This document shows positions 61,275 to 64,000 of a stretch of DNA of 64,000 bases, in pieces. The position numbers were made by a program, and so were the translations under genes. The first letter of the stretch is position 1; the number at the start of each line of letters is the position of its first letter. Below the pieces are notes generated by a model. That model was not told where the DNA came from. It searched no databases and saw only the letters and a program-made list of their open reading frames with translations. The DNA is from Collybia mongolica. Taxonomy: Eukaryota; Basidiomycota; Agaricomycetes; Agaricales; Clitocybaceae. The stretch lies in assembly GCA_013420905.1 (NCBI GenBank), contig JAAXNY010000014.1:186001-250000 (forward strand), written 5' to 3'.

Positions 61275-62307
61275 TAGGGCTGCACGCCGTGACCATACCT
61301 CACAGTATGTACGGACCCGTAGTACAGTTACCGTACCCGTGCCGTTCAGCCTCAGGTTCACCACGTTGACAGGACGGTAGACGGCCGTCCACGGCATTGG
61401 ACGGTATTAGACGGGTATCCCTGATCAAACTTTATTTTATTTTTCGCATCCACATGCCACAGGTTCAGTAACAACACAACGTGAAGCTTTGATGTCTTGT
61501 CGCACCAATGCCGCTGAACACCGTGCCAAGCACATGCAGACCGCACCACCCTACCTGAAATATATCCTGTTGTTTCAGATTTCCTTATTCATGTAATTAC
61601 CATCTCTTCCATTCTATTCAGTGACAATGTCCCTGGGATGGTACTCACATGGGGCGGGCCATCGACAAGTCAAGAATGGACGCGGAGTATATTTTCATTG
61701 TATCACAAGCCAATAGTGATAATATCTGTGGTTCAATTTTCATCATCGATTGTGGGCGTGCAAGAGGAACAAAAGGACAACTCCGCGTAATTGAAAAAAA
61801 TCGAAACGCATTCACAGTGTCGCCGAGCAAGATTTTTCATGGAGAGGCTGAGGCAGGATAAAATGCTCGCAGAAACAACTCAAACCCCCAACCGTGACCC
61901 CTTCTCAATATGGCAGATCAGCCCGCTCAAGGACCTGATGGCCAACTACTCAACGCGTCGAAAATCCAGTGGTCGGGACACCATTTCCCTCCGCCGTGCA
62001 AGCCCCCATGCTGATACCATCTGGATTCTAATGCTAGTTAAGAAATGGTTACATCTGGCCTGCGCAAAGGCAAACACAGCCCTACATTGTTGAATACCTA
62101 GCGTACAGTATGGAATGTAATTTTTTTTTACTTTCAATGGATACCGTCTACCGTACATAACCATACAACAGCTGTCTCCGTACCTGTCCCGTAGCCGTTG
62201 GGGTTTGACTGACCAAACACTACGGACAGTGGACGGTCGAGCCGTACCCGTCTCATGACCGTTGATTGTATGGCTGTACCCGTCAGATGGTACGGTGTGC
62301 AGCCCTA
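61275..62307. mobile_element. Non-autonomous hAT-like element with 8-bp TSD
   Basis: A 1033-bp unit begins TAGGGCTGCACGCCGT and ends ACGGTGTGCAGCCCTA, inverted termini typical of hAT transposons. It is flanked by a perfect 8-bp duplication GTGAAAAG (61267-61274 and 62308-62315), the hAT signature. Subterminal regions are rich in repeated ccgtacccgt/acgggta-like words, as hAT transposase-binding regions often are. No transposase domain is present, so it would depend on an enzyme from elsewhere. Unlike its surroundings it is full of CpG. Confidence 0.88.
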
Positions 62308-62616
62308 GTGAAAAGGTGACTACACAGAAATAGAGATGGTGATTAAAGACAAAAGACTGAAGAGGTAGCTGTGCTAGGGTGATACATACTAGCTGCCTGT
62401 TACACATTGTTCATATTTGGTCACAACTTGGTCAAAAATCTCCACCAAATTTCCTAGCCCCACAGAAGAAAGTTCTATAAAGCTATTTTTAGTATCCTGT
62501 GTTTACCCTCTTCAAGCTTTACATGTAAGGTGGTGTCATGCACAACATGGGACAAAAAATGGGAGATGATATTCTCATACTAGCTACAGCATCTACACCC
62601 TTGCCTTGTTTGATAA

Positions 62617-63042
62617 TGTAAGGGGATATGCTACACTGAGTATCTGAAGAGGAGAGTAATATGAACAGCAAGGTCAATTACACAGGGAATGGGACACCAA
62701 GGGACTGAGCAGGCTTAGTGCCAAGAGAAGGGTCCAGGCCTAGTATATTGCAAAGGTGCCATCAAAAATTGGAAGGCCCCATCTATATAGGTACATTGGA
62801 GAAATAGTTTGGTGCTAAGTTAGAAATCTATACCAGCCTGCTAGAGCTGTGCAAATGGTATGGGGTAAAGCATCAGTGGAGAGGTAAGCTACTAACTGCA
62901 AAGGGGGTAAGGGAGGTGTCACAAGGTGGGTAAAATTACACTGAGATAGTCTTGAGGCATACAGTGGTGTGTGTATGTATACGCAATAATGCAAGATATA
63001 TCCAAGTAACTAAACATGGAGCCTGTATGCACTCCCCTTATG
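62617..63042. mobile_element. Solo LTR, third family copy
   Basis: 426 bp starting TGTAAGGGG, ending CCCCTTATG where CCCCTTACA is expected. Flanks GATAA (62612-62616) and GATAG (63043-63047) look like a target duplication with one change. Aligns along its length with 60212-60636. Confidence 0.75.
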
Positions 63043-64000
63043 GATAGAATTTGTGGTATGACATAATGGAAAGTTATTAATTATTTAGCAGTGTGTTTGG
63101 AGGCCATGTGCATCATTCAAGTCACTTGAAGGGCCATTATTTCCCTTTACCTCTGGGACAGTACTCTAACACTCATAACAGAAGGTGGTGATGCAAATGA
63201 CATGGGCTGTAAGGTGGCTGTATCACTGGCAGAACCAAGATTGATGGGTGGCAGGGTCCCCATAAAATAGACTTGGTCAAATGTGTGATGACTGTTCACC
63301 AGAACAATTACCAATGTTGGATAGATAGTCTGAAAATCCATATATGAGCAGAAAGAAGAAAATGAAACCCATCAGAATGTAGTAACATTGCTTACAACAT
63401 ATCCACAAAATAATGTTGTAAACAGTTGCTGCAAATAAAGGTCTTGCAGTCTATGGACTTGAAAGAATTCTGTTGCAAAATAAATGGCCTACACAAAGGC
63501 TATATATGAATGATGCATAAAATGGTTGCATGGTACACACTTGAAACAGACAAAATACAACTCCTGATTCCACAAGTATAGACAAGACCCACTCCCCTCA
63601 GGTCTGTTTTCTTCTATGGAAGGATATTTTCATATCTCTTCTATGGACCCTGTGGACATGAGCTTGACATGACTCATGATAGACAACCTTGAACTCTCAC
63701 CAGTAAACATAGCTGATAAGAGAAGTGGACATAATATTTGTTCCAAGAGACAAAGCAACAGCAGCCACAAAGATGCTGGCTGGGGCTGAAACATCAATAG
63801 ATATGGAGCTGGATGTCAAGTAGACCAGATCCATGACTTGAAATCAAGCAGCTGCTTTAACTGTTGCTGTGGAAGGCAGGAGTAATAACACACCAATGGA
63901 TGCAAGCAACAAGAGCATTGGCAACATTATGAGCTGTTTCCTATGTTGCAAAAGGACAAATGCTCTCCAGACAACAATGCCATCACTGATGATAATCTGC
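63043..64000. other. CpG-poor DNA to the window end
   Basis: No gene or structured repeat recognised. Confidence 0.5.

Noticed and set aside
61649..61861. Frame inside the hAT-like element as possible transposase
   Set aside because: No BED finger, dimerisation or catalytic motif; the element is non-autonomous.
1..64000. CRISPR arrays, rRNA, tRNA, secondary-metabolite clusters, viral genes
   Set aside because: Looked for on both strands; no regular spacer repeats, no conserved RNA signatures and no such enzyme or viral domains were recognised. tRNAs could still be missed by eye.

Overview
The window is nuclear DNA of a filamentous fungus, most likely an agaricomycete basidiomycete. The genes carry many short introns (mostly 48-75 nt) and very small exons, the proteins are ordinary fungal housekeeping and wall proteins, and the repeats include a Plavaka/KDZ-type transposon tail typical of mushroom-forming fungi. 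No species can be named from the sequence alone.

Layout. 1 to about 11.7 kb is AT-rich, almost CpG-free repeat DNA: a decayed Plavaka/KDZ transposase tail, a solo LTR with a perfect 5-bp target duplication, tandem repeats, a 68-nt hairpin, a Gag zinc-knuckle remnant and a complete Tc1/mariner element with unusual 209-bp terminal inverted repeats. About 11.7-21.4 kb has normal CpG content but no gene I can recognise. From 21.5 to 54.7 kb lies a gene island in which every recognised gene is on the minus strand: complex I 49-kDa subunit (NDUFS2), a secreted GPI-type protein, a small unknown protein, a disrupted DPM3-like gene, a CSYS glutaredoxin, a Kre9/Knh1-like GPI protein, the mitochondrial protease ATP23, an enoyl-CoA hydratase, a small Cys-rich protein, a TPX2-domain protein, a NIF3-family protein and an MRL1-like mannose-6-phosphate-receptor-homology membrane protein. 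Then come a Mutator-like (MULE) transposon (54.9-58.3 kb) and, from about 59.4 kb, a second CpG-depleted repeat block. That block holds copies of the same solo LTR, one of them nested in another, and a CpG-rich non-autonomous hAT-like element with a perfect 8-bp target duplication.

Functionally the genes do not form a pathway cluster. Three act in mitochondria or probably do (NDUFS2, ATP23, enoyl-CoA hydratase). Four concern the secretory route or cell surface (two GPI-type proteins, DPM3-like, MRL1-like). For the well-recognised multi-exon genes I assembled exons by hand; the spliced lengths are exact multiples of three, which is the main internal check on the splice sites.

Most notable observations: a 2-nt internal exon (with a 10-nt one) that NDUFS2 needs to keep its conserved C terminus; recurrent TGA stops at positions expected to be Arg CGA in three unrelated transposons, consistent with CpG decay; very sharp CpG-content boundaries; and an apparently broken DPM3 next to intact genes. 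I found no CRISPR array, rRNA, recognisable tRNA or biosynthetic cluster.
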